Of a stretch of 64,000 nucleotides of DNA, positions 1 through 10,174 are shown piece by piece. Under the pieces are notes generated by a model. The model was not told the origin of the DNA. It did no database searches and saw nothing but the letters and a program-made list of their open reading frames with translations. Within the stretch, counting starts at the first letter, position 1. Each line of letters starts with the position of its first letter. Both the position numbers and the translations under genes were made by a program. Source of the DNA: Sphaerosporella brunnea (lineage: Eukaryota; Ascomycota; Pezizomycetes; Pezizales; Pyronemataceae); the NCBI GenBank assembly GCA_008704415.1, contig VXIS01000107.1, forward strand, positions 62,001 to 126,000, given 5' to 3'.

Positions 1-2910
1 CACTCTATGGTTCCTACGGACATACTTGAAGATAACTTCTCCAAATGGGGGTGTTGGTTAGCGCGAAATTAGAGTATCCGACAGCCAATCCGGACGCAGC
101 ATCGTTTCGGAAAAAACAAGCAAACATGCATATCGGCATCGATTCAGTTGTGAGGTCGCCAAAGATGTATAGAAAATCAAAAGGGCATGCCATAGAATGA
201 CTTACAATGACTTGGAACTCTGTTTACCCTTTCGGGGCAGTGAAATATCAAGATTTCCCTGTTCAGTTTGGCCGTCTGTGTCAACAACAATACTGTGAAA
301 GGTATTGAGCAGCAGAGCTGAGAACATGGAGAACAATCGTCGCAAGTACGACTTCCGCAAGTGAAAGAATGACTTCCGCGAATCAAAGTACGGCTTGCAA
401 AACCAAATCAGTCACTTCCACACGTCGGATTTGCAATCCCGCAAGTCAATCAGTCAATTCCGCAAAGTCGGGCTTGCAATCCCGCAATCGGTCCTGAATC
501 GGCGATCGCGCACGATTCTGGAGCCAAGAGGGAAGGAGGCGGGGAAGTTATTTGGACTTCGCATGATGTTCGCAATCACCAAGAGCACGCATGATGAAGG
601 ATGCAGACGCGTCGTGCAGGGCACGCCCGGACATGTCTGTGTTTTCCCAATGGACATGCAAATCCTATGTGCTTTTGCATTTTGACCGGCAACTCTGCCC
701 TCCCCATCGCCCGTACTCCAACCGTCGCAGCGCCAGAGCTCATTCAATTTCTCACCGTCCCCGTTCGCTGCCCCCGGAAATATCGCGAGATTCCCGGTCT
801 GAAGTTGAGGTTGCAGCGGCAGACGTCATCCTTGTGACGTCATGGTGTTCCGGAAAATCGTCGTATAAGTTGGTTGTCTCCCCACGAACGTCGCCGTCAT
901 GGCCTTACAGCTACCATCAACCCGTTGAGTGCGCGCAGGCTATACAACTGACGAGGATTGATGTAGTGAAAGGGGGTTCTAGGCGACCATAGCAGCTTAT
1001 ATCTCAACTCAATCCCAGCCAAAAAATGCTCGGTAGAGATGCAAATTGACGATGGGGATACGTGCATGGATTCGTACATTCATGACAGCGAAATATAATG
1101 GTTGAGGAGTGATTTAGGGAGCGGTGACCGGCGGGAACACGACATCTCCGGTGATGTTTTTATACGAACTCTATACAGCTGTGTACAATGTTGCATATCT
1201 TTTTGATGGGGACTTGTGTGAAATTAACAGTCCCTATACAAATCATGTACCATAGGGCGAGGAGCCTAGTCCAAAAATGTTTGTATGGGAGAGGCAGGCT
1301 GTCCGGAGCCAGCCTCGTTCAGCCACAACCAGCACTTGACCCTAACAGATCGTGATTTCTCGTGAATAGTATTTATCTATCCGATAACCCCCCAGCTCTC
1401 AGGGGTCCTTCGTACACTCGAATAACCTCCAAAAAAACTAAATTACGTCGACTGCGAGAGGCCTCGTGACCTTCAAGGAAGATGCACCCGGTTCCTCCAG
1501 CTCACGCACAACGCCGTCACTTGGACAAACTAATCGGTCACAGACATCCACTGAGACCTCTGGAATAGGTGAGGAACTACGGGCTTGAGTCAAACAGGCC
1601 CCGCACGAGGAATGCAAAAGCACAGGCATCAGCCCAAGACGAACAAGCATGCCCATTACGAGGCGTTCGCAAAATATTAATAGGCCGCTTTTATTTTCGG
1701 GACTTTATTTGTGCGAGTGCTCCCTAGTGACCCAACCGCCACGCAATTGCCCGAAGAGAGTTTCCACGTTTCGTAGATTCTCTCGTAGATGGGATAGTGG
1801 CAAAGCCACTTGGCCACCTGGTGAGCCGTAGAGGCAAGGTCACTAAGCCACGTCCCTTACCCGCGAGAAAATGCGGTATAGTGCGTTAAGCTGATTACGA
1901 TGCCTGATTACGTGTAGGCCGCAAACCCACGCCTCAGTGATTTCCAGCGCAAGGACTTTGTCACGCCTTGGCACAGTACAAAATAACCAGTACCTTAACT
2001 CTCAAATCAACTGTGGCTTAGATGCGAGTGATATCCACTGAGCCACCGCTGGAACATAGGTAGGTCGCCGCACGCATAACACTCAATACTTTCACCACCG
2101 CCTTACAGCCGTTCCAATAAAGCAAGGCCACACGAGGTCGCCGGGAGGTGGTTGTATAAGGTTGAGGAGTTCAAAAGTTAGCAAGCGATTCGACTGTCTG
2201 AAGATTTTTCTGGTCTCAGGCATACATCGTCGCCGTTCTTGTCAGGCCGATAAAGCCGCCGAGTCCGAGCTTTGAGCAATTTGAATCTCGCTACGTTTCT
2301 CTAGAGACTAGGGGGATTGCTAGTGGTTTTTGGACGTACAGAGGGCAAGACTGGGAGTTCTAACCGGATTCGCCCACGACTCAGACCACCAAGAAAGAAA
2401 CTACACGGTCATCCCTGAGGCGTCTATGAAGAAGCGCATACAAGATTGGATCACCCAGGCCGGACAGGAGGACATCAAGAATATGACCCTCGTGTCCGTG
2501 GCGCTCGGCTATTCAGCCGACGAGCCAATAGTCCTTGGGTGGACCCCCGAAGCTTCCACATTGTCTTCTAGCCAAGCTGAACCATGTTCCCGTCGCAGTT
2601 CAAGTCAATGTAATATTGGTGCACTGTTTTCGGCGACTTTCATCGAGAAGAGCCTGGCTATCTTCACACGTAGAAATGCCTTCATCCTAGAGGTGCACGG
2701 AGGCGGTTATGAGCACTACCGTGGCCCAAGAAGGGCGCTATGTTGTGAGGAATCTTGTTTCTTTTCCTAGGTGCGATTACATTCACGAATTTCCTTCGTA
2801 CAATCTTATATCTAGTACGATTTCTTTGATTACCTTTCCTTAGAAGGGCCGCAGGCCCCAGTAGTAGGCCCAGCCTAAGAGGTAGCATAGCCTCTTCTCT
2901 CATTATATGT
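1..2910. other. Gene-poor region, no supported gene
   Basis: Only short, mutually overlapping reading frames occur here, the longest being 146 codons at 2330-2770 on the plus strand, and none resembles a protein family I know. The stretch around 360-500 repeats short variants of 'cttccgcaa' and 'gcaatcccgcaa', which looks like decayed repeat DNA. A small palindrome, AGTGGC-AAA-GCCACT, lies near 1795-1810. I see no tRNA, rRNA or transposase motif. Confidence 0.5.
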
Positions 2911-2950
2911 CATGACCTCAAGCGGTCGAATACAATATGATTAAAACAAA
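2911..2950 (+). repeat. Dispersed hairpin motif, copy 1
   Basis: A short stem-loop (CTCAAGCGG-type core, here with a degenerated stem) is followed by AATACAATATGATTAAAAC and an A-rich tract. The same arrangement occurs at 33908-33950 (plus) and 7211-7252 (minus). A hairpin followed by a fixed tail and A-richness, scattered in both orientations, looks like the 3' end of a retroposed element such as a SINE or LINE. That interpretation is inference. Confidence 0.5.
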
Positions 2951-3135
2951 AAAAACGTCTTCATCCATTCAAGTTCCAGTGCGTCATCTTACGACTACGC
3001 TTGGCCGTTGCGCTCCGCCTCATTCCAAGATCGGTGTAGTTGGTTTGGGGCGGCGGTCGTTGAAGCCATCAGCACGAAGCCAAAGACGAAGCCACAGTAT
3101 ACAGCATCGTTCAGGCGGAGACGAGCAGTCGAACA

Positions 3136-3762
3136 GTGCAGCATAGACCGATGCTCCAAGTGGATCCTGACCATTTGTGGAACGAGCCAGGCTTCCTATC
3201 TGGTGTTATTGCCAGAGCATCAAGGAGATTATACACCGCGGCTATTAGAGCTGCCACTTCTATTTTTGAGAGGACCGAGCTCCTCCAATTGCCGTATGGA
3301 AAAGATTCCGACTTTATGAAGAGAATGTTTTCCGAAGTCCCTCCGCTCCCATTCCCCGAAATGCCGATGACCTACCTCGCAAGAAAGTTTAGAGCTGAGT
3401 GGGCAAGCGAGGCGGAGGTCCGGCACCTCGAAGAAATAGTGAACTTCAGACTGGAAGCTTGGTCATACACGGTGTCATTATTAGAAGCGTGGGTTTCCGA
3501 AGGTGTTGTGGAGATCAATGCATTGGCAGTGTTTGCCAGTGACCTCATCCAAAGCTCCAAGGGGACCCAGGAGAACAGGCTACTTCTGCTGAAGTGCCTT
3601 CCAGAACTCGATAGCTTAGAGAAACTCAACTCTGCGGCGGGTATTTACCGCTACTGCGATTGCACAAATTTCTTGGCCAATATCGTAGGACTTGCTGGAA
3701 GGACCCCTCCTTTAAGTTGCAAACTCGAAGCTAGGAATCTCTGTCTCTGTGCATGCAAGTGA
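3136..3762 (+). CDS. Hypothetical protein, 208 codons
   Basis: An uninterrupted reading frame of 208 codons, the longest in the first 8 kb. The middle (residues about 50-170) reads like a folded, mostly helical acidic protein with evenly mixed charged and hydrophobic residues. The last 25 residues are Cys-rich and may be read-through beyond a splice site. I recognise no domain. It lies just downstream of the first hairpin repeat, in a repeat-rich, gene-poor interval, so it could be a fragment of a decayed element or an orphan gene. The start is simply the first ATG of the frame. Confidence 0.3.
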   Translation: MQHRPMLQVDPDHLWNEPGFLSGVIARASRRLYTAAIRAATSIFERTELLQLPYGKDSDFMKRMFSEVPPLPFPEMPMTYLARKFRAEWASEAEVRHLEEIVNFRLEAWSYTVSLLEAWVSEGVVEINALAVFASDLIQSSKGTQENRLLLLKCLPELDSLEKLNSAAGIYRYCDCTNFLANIVGLAGRTPPLSCKLEARNLCLCACK

Positions 3763-3859
3763 TGTTAGTTTGAACATTTCCGTCTCGGAGTTGAGGCCTC
3801 GGGGCATGAGTGGTGGGTCTACCAGTGAGCACCGAAGAACTGAGGGATCCAGCTTCCTT

Positions 3860-4067
3860 GTAGTTAGAGGGGCAATGAGAAGGGTTGCCGCAGTTGACGC
3901 ATGAGATTACATCAATAAGGCGGCGGACAGGGCGGGGATGAGTGGTGGGTCTGTTATGATCGTTCGCGGTTGCATACAGCCAATAAACTTGATTACATAC
4001 ATACCGCATAGGGGCAACGAGAATGGGGGTGTAACGAGACTCCTCACGTTGTTGCCCCTCTAACTAC
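3860..4067. repeat. Short element with 16-bp terminal inverted repeats
   Basis: GTAGTTAGAGGGGCAA at 3860-3875 is repeated as its exact reverse complement at 4052-4067, giving a 208-bp segment bounded by 16-bp inverted repeats. A related 'aggggcaacgagaatgggg' lies inside near 4010. A direct repeat of ATGAGTGGTGGGTCT begins at about 3806 and 3938. I see no clear target-site duplication beside the arms. It may be a degenerate MITE or foldback element. Confidence 0.45.
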
Positions 4068-7000
4068 ACTATAACATGTTTCGGCCCTCCACCTCTCACC
4101 TCCGCCCGCATCTCCGCCCCGTCACCGCCACTCACGTCGGTCCGATCAGCGTCATGTATTCCGTCACCCCCGGCAACACGTTCCAATATGGCGTCAAGCA
4201 CCTGAGCTCGCTGAGGCCAGCCGAACCAGGCAGCAATCAAGGCGGCAAGACCGATAACAGTACGCCGCAGGTCGACGCTCCCCGGACTCGTTCCTGCATG
4301 GCTCTGCCCAGCGCCGCCGCCACTACACCCGTATTGTGGCTTATCAGGATTTACAACCTCCCCATGGCGGATAAGTTTGGTTCTGAGGGGAAGAAGTGGT
4401 GAAGGTGTGAGAGAGCGGCTGGAAGAGGATATTTTCAGCCCGGCTGAGGATCCGGATACTCAGATACCGAAGTCTGAGAACATCTTTGGAGATATGGAGG
4501 GGGAGAGACTGGCGACCTGAATTCTGATATCGGGCGTTTGTTGGTTCAGTAAAACGCGGGTTAGTGCTAATAGGCGTGCAGAAATATGGAATTGAGATAC
4601 ACATTTGAACCCGTTGATTATCTCGAGCTTGTAGTACACGTACCACATAAAACGCTTTCACGGAGCAAAGTAGGGATGTTAGAGGTTATAGATACCCGGT
4701 GCAAATGGCTGTGATTTGAGAGTGAAGCGACTGCGACGAGATGCGGTATATTGGCACGACAAACGTGTCCAGACTCGCTGGCGCACCAATATTCGTGGAG
4801 TGATTTTCTATGATCAGCTGTGGAGCGAATGGATGCGGTAACTAGGAGCAGAGCACCGGCGGGTCTGAATGGCCTGCGACTGCAAGTTCACGCATCCAGT
4901 GGGAACAACTGTTGTGCGTTTTTTTTTGGACTGCGAAAGGTACTTTCTGACGGCCTAACTCAAGCTCATTCGTTTACAACGCGGCACTCAAAATCAATAA
5001 ATCTATTGGTTCGAAACACGAAACACGTACTGCGTACTGTAAAGGCCCTATGTATAATACCCATCCCCTGATACCACCGGAGGTGAGTGTTGCTGCAACG
5101 GCTCATCGATAGTACACCCCGATCGATCTCATTCGCTCCGCCCTGCCTTGTGGCCATCCATCCACGCTCTGCTGTTTGAACAAACCCGGAAATACCACAA
5201 ACTCCACTGGCCCTGCGCAGGACTTGTTCCACCCCTTAACATGCCGCAGATATTTTGATTCCAGTGCCTCAGAATCGTTGAGGCTACTTCTAAGGCTGAA
5301 GCAATCTTCTTGCGAGTGTAACAGCCTCGCCACTTGCAGGGCTTGGTCAAAAATGTTCTCGAGAACTCGGTGTTCTCGAGGGGGCTCCTCCTTCATCGGT
5401 TCTTGAGGCAGTTGGCACAGAATATCTCAAAACCGTAAAATGGAGCTTCTCCGAAGTGCGGAAAGCTCGTTTTCCAGTCGAACTTGGAAAATTAGCAACC
5501 TCGGCTTGTTGTTGACGTTGGGCAAGTCCGACACACTTCCAACTGTATCCCAATGGTTGCTCGATGCTTGTATGGCCGTGTTAGGTACAGATACATACAG
5601 TAAAATGGTGTCTAAGAACGGCTTCCAAGGTTTTCATATGTGCTTGAACAGCGACTTGCACTGTCTCGGCATTCCTGAAAACCCAAATCTCCAAGGCAGC
5701 CCACACAATTCCTTCTACGAAAGAGTGTCTGGCTGACTTATCTGCGAGGGTGGTTCTCAGCCTGAGGGTGATCTCTTTGAGGGTAGTGGTGTCTATCGTG
5801 GACTAATGTCGAGCGGGTAATAACTTATCGTGGCAGAATTGCTTGTCGACGTAGAAAGGTACGGAGAATCCGCGGATCTGATTACGCAGTTTATTGATTT
5901 CGGCTAATATTTCCCGACCGTCCTGCGACGAAGTTTTGGGCCGGGTGTCTGGGGATGCTTGGGCCGAGAGTCCGTTCACAGCAGAAGCTTCTACACTGGC
6001 TGAAGGAGCAATTCCACCGGAAGCGGAGTCCTCGAAGGCTTTATGCTGTTGCCGTTGCCCCCAACGCGTGGAATCCTTGGACAACCCCATCCCCCTTCTC
6101 GTCCTGTTGCGAGGACAGAGGTGGTTTCCCTACGCCTTCCATGTGAAAGGTGTTGTGTCGTTAGGAATCCTTGCTATGGGAATTCCGGTCGTCTCTCGTT
6201 TGCTCCATTCGTGGGGTCTTGGGTATTCCAGCCATTCTGACAGCCCTCGTGATGAAAGCCGATCCCTGGGACTTCGATTCCGCCTTGGGCTGGGGGATGG
6301 TGGTGTTGAGTGTGATTACTCGCTCTCGGATAGTCAGTTTGTTAGTTCTAAAGTGCAAACGTGGTGGCAAGGGAAAATGCTTGCTTGTCTTTCGCCGTGG
6401 CTTTGAACATGATGTTGTGCAGAGATAGGTTGCGAAGCTCTGTAGATTTGGCTCCCAAGGGACAACACCGCGTGAATACAAGATTCCAGCGTTACTGATT
6501 ATAGCGTAGTGCAATGTCAAATGAAATCTGAGACTGCTGATCCGATAACAGGCTCTGCAATTCCTCGTGGCAGGCATTAAGAGCCAAAAAATGCGGGAGG
6601 GCGAGATTTTCTCGATCTGGTGATTTACACCTCAATAATTTCGCCTTCGAGTAAGTTTCAGCCACTTGCTGCATTTGCATTTTTTGTTCTAAATGCCGGC
6701 CACGAGTAGAGTACAGTCTCCGTGATTGTGTAACGTCAAACGGTTTTCTCAACAAAGCGAATTATTGGTCTAATTGAGAGCTGTAAAAGAGTGAAAGCAC
6801 TTAGGCTGTGTTTTTCATCGAGTGTTGCTCAAGATTCCCTCCGGCCGGGGCGCGGTGTATTTTGCCCGGCTCGGCCCCAAATTGTGTACCTAGAAAGTAG
6901 CGCACTCTATTACACGTGTTCTAACTCATTGCAAAGTCTGATGGCCTTACGTCTAGGCGTTGTGGAGATAGAAGTCGTTTTGTGAGTTGGTCTTCATGTG

Positions 7001-8090
7001 GCATCGCTATGGCATCTCACTTTGCAATGATGCTGAAGAACGAGGAGCTTCAAAGAAAATAAGCATCTCCTATAGAAAAATAATCAGCCCATGTGTTTGT
7101 AGGTCTCCACAGAGGTGGTGTTGATATTGTGGTGTCGAGATGAAAGTGAGCATTTTCGCTAGTTTTTGGTGCAGTGTGGGCGGATCACGAATTGACTTGT
7201 GACGAGGTTTTGTTTGTTTGAATCATGATGTATTCGGCCGCTTGCGGCCATGACATATGGCTATATACGAAAAAGTCTACCCTTGGACCTCAGGTGTCCA
7301 CAGACGGGCGTGACTTGTGATGATGATGAGACTCGCACCCAAGGAAATTCGTGACACGCACTAAAGAAAGGACAAGCAACGAACAGAGAGAAGAGAAAGG
7401 AGAAAGGAGAAGAAGAAGGAGAGGTACAGGCCCAGGATCATTGTTGTGGTCTCTTCGGCCACTTGCCAATCTGAGTGCTACCTAGGAAAGCAAGAACAGC
7501 TTCAGTGCAGCGCGTGTCCGCCAGTATTTTCTTGACAGGCGTAGGAGTACTTGTGACGAGGTAGTGTATATAGTACATTTCAAGAAAATCTAGTGGGACA
7601 TATTGATCTAGAATCACAGGAGTGAGGTTCCGTGTAAATATTACCAGCGAGCTAAAACCGCATTTCTTCGGTGTGGAAACGATCCTCCAAGCTCCAGTTG
7701 TCTTGACCCCCACAACTCAGGGTTTCCGCTGCTCAAATCGCATCCGCAGCAGCACCGGCTGTTTATACCCACAGCTCCGGGTCCGCGCTGCTGAGGCTTA
7801 TTGGTAGCAGCTCGTTTGCCGACCTTGTCGCGACTTCTCTTTTCGGGTCTGCGCTTCTGCAGCGGCGTCGACCTTCGTCGTCGCGTCTCTTCCTGGGGTT
7901 GTCTGTCCTTAGTGAAGTCGTAGCGCCGGGCTCATAATCTGTTGACGATAGGATTCGCGCAGGGACACGAAGAACGTAGGTAGAAGAGATAGATTCAAGG
8001 TACAGAGCTAAGTGCAAGTTGCTGCTCCTTTAAGAGGCACAAACGAGCACTCGTATATCACTAGTTTATACGCGGATCTTACATAGAGGA
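4068..8090. other. Gene-poor region, no supported gene
   Basis: Small frames occur on both strands (for example 98 codons at 5440-5736 plus, 95 codons at 5803-6090 minus, 138 codons at 6161-6577 minus, 87 codons at 6492-6755 minus) but none has a recognisable domain. The minus-strand set between 5803 and 6755 could be pieces of one intron-bearing orphan gene, which I cannot establish. A TTCTCGAGAA palindrome is at about 5356-5365. One dispersed hairpin copy lies inside (7211-7252). Confidence 0.4.
7211..7252 (-). repeat. Dispersed hairpin motif, copy 3 (minus strand)
   Basis: Read on the minus strand, CATGGCCGCAAGCGGCC forms a perfect 6-bp stem (GGCCGC/GCGGCC) with a short loop. It is followed by GAATACATCATGATTCAAAC and an AAAC-rich tail. 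The tail matches the copies at 2911-2950 and 33908-33950 with a few substitutions, but in the opposite orientation. Confidence 0.5.
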
Positions 8091-8117
8091 TAGAGTGACG
8101 GTGACACCGTCACTCTA
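8091..8117. repeat. 27-bp near-perfect palindrome
   Basis: TAGAGTGACGGTG, one central base, then CACCGTCACTCTA: two 13-bp arms that are exact reverse complements. GTCACTC-type words recur in the tandem repeat just downstream (8162-8425), so the palindrome and the repeat probably have a common origin. It could be the fused ends of a terminal-inverted-repeat element or a protein-binding site. Confidence 0.7.
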
Positions 8118-8161
8118 TACTCAACAAGGGGGACCGTAAAGATGAGTCAGCGGTGCCATGC

Positions 8162-8425
8162 GAGTGATGCGGTACCGCACACGGATTGTTAAGGAAAGGG
8201 TTACTTCGCAGAGGGAACGTTAAGGCTAGGGTTGCAATGGGGGAAGACGTCACTCGTCAAAGTTCCACCACAAGCAACGATTGAGTCGAGTGAGAGGAAC
8301 TGCACACGGATTGTTAAGGCAAGGGTTACTTTGCAGAGGGAGCGATAGGCCTAGGGTTGCAATGGGGGAAGCCGTCACTCACCACACGCAACTATCGAGT
8401 AGAGTGATGCGGAACCGCACACGGA
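8162..8425. repeat. Tandem repeat, about 2.2 copies of a 114-126 bp unit
   Basis: Unit 1 spans 8162-8287, unit 2 8288-8401, and a partial third unit begins at 8402. Each begins GAGTGA followed by a (GG)AAC/TACCGCACACGG word. Units 1 and 2 share GATTGTTAAGG, AAGGGTTACTT, GCAGAGGGA, CTAGGGTTGCAATGGGGGAAG and CGTCACTC. The divergence between units (indels and about 10-15% substitutions by eye) suggests an old duplication. Nothing coding is evident. Confidence 0.75.
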
Positions 8426-8911
8426 GGATGAGGATGCGGGAAAGGGCGAGCATCTCGACGACGGCCACGCCGAGGGCATGGATGCAGAGCAGGACGCTCA
8501 GCCAGAAGGCTTTGATCCCCGATCGTCAAAGCACGCGCCAGGTTCCCCTCTACACTCGATGAGATGAAGGTAGCGGTGCAGGAGGAGTGGGACAAGCTAG
8601 AGCCGGCAGACTGGAACAAGTACATAGACTCCATGCCAGAGAGGATTCAGCAGCTCAAGCAGTGGAAAGGCATGCAAACATCATTTCAGATTTATATATG
8701 ATTTCGATATGAACTCTTAGCTACTTCAAACTGTACGACTCTCCTTCTCTCGAAATATGTGGTCGGGACTCGCAATAGTATAAAATGTGTCGATGTATCG
8801 TAGCTACTTGATCGGCTCGGGACTCGGAATGGTGTAAACATGTGTTGCTGTGTCCCATGACTTTTGGCCCTAGCCTCGTACATCCTGCCCGTGAGATTAT
8901 TCTAGATGTGG
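8426..8911. other. Short intergenic stretch
   Basis: This lies between the tandem repeat and the stop codon of the coiled-coil gene. Two similar 'gactcg' segments (about 8764-8780 and 8818-8840, with tGGTCGGGACTCGcAAT and tCGGGACTCGgAATGGTGTAAA) suggest a further small duplication. No gene is supported. Confidence 0.35.
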
Positions 8912-9904
8912 TTATGCTAAGCGACGTTTCTTAGCAGTCTTTTCGTTGTTCGGAGTTGTGTGTTTCTTAATTATGTTTCCGAGAACCGCCGGTTTGACGC
9001 ACTGTTCGACGGCCTTCACGGTCCTTTCTATGCTCTCAATCCTGTGCCTGGGCCACGCCATAACCACGGCGGAGTCTGCCGTATTGGAGCTTTTCTTGAT
9101 AATGTCAGCCAGAACCTCTGGCTTGACAGACTCTTCCACATTGCCCATCCTCGTTTCTATCGCCTTGAGGGTTCCGTCTATGCTGTTAATCTGCTGCATC
9201 GGGTAACAAATGGTCGTCGCGGTGCCTGTGGGATTGGAGTTTTCCTTGACGATGTCTCGCAGTACGTCTGGCTTAACAGCCTGTTCGACGTTGACCACCC
9301 TGGCCAGTATGGCGTTTAGGGTCTCTTCCATTCGGTTCATTCTGTCGGCGGCGGCGGCGTCGGTGGGAGTGGAAGAACCTGCAGCGTTGGAGTTGGCGGG
9401 GGGAGTGGCAGTCGTGCTCGGGGGGGAAATGGTGGCGGTGGTGGTATACTTCGGAGTCTGTGCAATTTCGTTATTACCGGGATAATACGGTATACCTTGG
9501 AGGTTGAGTTCATTCTTTTTGATTCCGCCGAGGGTTACCACTTCGATCCACATGCTCGCGACATCCTCAGGATAGCCGAACATCGCAAATGCAAGCAAAG
9601 CGCCGCTAGAGTTTTCGCTTAGAGGAAGAGCCTTTCGGATAGCGAAGTCCGTGTCCGCGAATAGACGTGTCGCATCCTCAGAGGGATCATTGTCGAGTGG
9701 AAACAATCTTGGAACCGCTGCTGGGGGGAGTATGGTGCAGGCAGCTATAAACCTGGTCGTCGGAGATGGACGGCCACAATCAATGTCCACCGAGGTTATC
9801 AGGCCTTTTGTTTTGTCAAAGGAAAGGAGGGAAAGCTGCTTCCTCTTGGGCCCAGTGTTCTGCTGGCGGGACTGCTGTTGGGGTGTTCTGGGGGTATCGC
9901 CCAT
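8912..9904 (-). CDS. Hypothetical protein with three C-terminal coiled-coil repeats
   Basis: Uninterrupted frame of about 330 codons; family unknown to me. Residues about 1-30 are polar (TPQQQSRQQ, then basic KRKQ). Residues about 30-150 look globular, followed by a Thr/Ser/Pro/Asn linker. The last 130 residues contain three tandem units, each with a heptad-like helix and then the words NVE(Q/E)xVKPxVLxDI or VKPAVLGNIIKK. It ends in a basic KKRRLA tail that could be a nuclear signal. The start at 9904 is chosen because ATGGGCGA there is one half of the target-site duplication of the adjacent MITE, so this ATG predates the insertion. An in-frame ATG at 9916 belongs to the MITE itself. The gene is isolated in repeat-rich DNA and its expression is unproven. 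Confidence 0.5.
   Translation of the reverse strand: MGDTPRTPQQQSRQQNTGPKRKQLSLLSFDKTKGLITSVDIDCGRPSPTTRFIAACTILPPAAVPRLFPLDNDPSEDATRLFADTDFAIRKALPLSENSSGALLAFAMFGYPEDVASMWIEVVTLGGIKKNELNLQGIPYYPGNNEIAQTPKYTTTATISPPSTTATPPANSNAAGSSTPTDAAAADRMNRMEETLNAILARVVNVEQAVKPDVLRDIVKENSNPTGTATTICYPMQQINSIDGTLKAIETRMGNVEESVKPEVLADIIKKSSNTADSAVVMAWPRHRIESIERTVKAVEQCVKPAVLGNIIKKHTTPNNEKTAKKRRLA
9897..9904. repeat. Target-site duplication, left copy (TCGCCCAT)
   Basis: The 8-bp word TCGCCCAT directly abuts the left end of the MITE and is repeated exactly at 10167-10174. On the minus strand it reads ATGGGCGA and supplies the start codon of the coiled-coil protein gene. Confidence 0.85.
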
Positions 9905-10166
9905 CAGCGTTCTCAATAGCCAACCAGCCTGGCTGGCTGCGTTGGGCTGCTGGCTGTGGGCTGCATGAGCTATGAAGAATGGACATCATTGTTGCTTCAC
10001 TGGTTATCACTCGGTACCAATTCGCCACTTTTACATACAAAGATGCAGCCCACAGCCAGCCAGCCCGGGTTTCGTAGCCGGGCTGATCAAGCAGCCAGCC
10101 CAGCCGGCCCATTTTGGCAGCTGGGCTGACAGCCTGGGCTTTTTGGGCCGGCTATTGAGAACACTG
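9905..10166. mobile_element. hAT-type non-autonomous element (MITE), 262 bp
   Basis: The left end is CAGCGTTCTCAATAGCC and the right end, read inverted, is CAGTGTTCTCAATAGCC: 17-bp terminal inverted repeats with one mismatch, beginning CAGNG as in hAT elements. Exact 8-bp duplications (TCGCCCAT) flank it, the hAT target-site length. The subterminal regions are inverted repeats rich in GGCTGGCTG and GGGCTGCAT. The interior (about 9975-10045) is unique and too short for a transposase. The near-identical ends and perfect duplication suggest a fairly recent insertion. It lies on the start codon of the 8912-9904 gene and so now forms its immediate upstream leader. Confidence 0.85.
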
Positions 10167-10174
10167 TCGCCCAT
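10167..10174. repeat. Target-site duplication, right copy (TCGCCCAT)
   Basis: Exact second copy of the 8-bp duplication flanking the hAT-type element. It marks where the original promoter side of the coiled-coil gene resumes. Confidence 0.85.

Noticed and set aside
8162..8401. CTAGGGTT words as telomeric repeats
   Set aside because: They occur once per tandem unit and not as contiguous TTAGGG arrays; nothing else suggests a chromosome end.
9780..9870. KRKQLSLLSFD as a PIP-box (PCNA-binding) motif
   Set aside because: QxxLxxF is present but the second aromatic residue is missing, so the match is too weak to call.
9816..10112. Minus-strand frame of 98 codons spanning the MITE
   Set aside because: It lies mostly in MITE terminal repeats and is out of frame with the coiled-coil gene.
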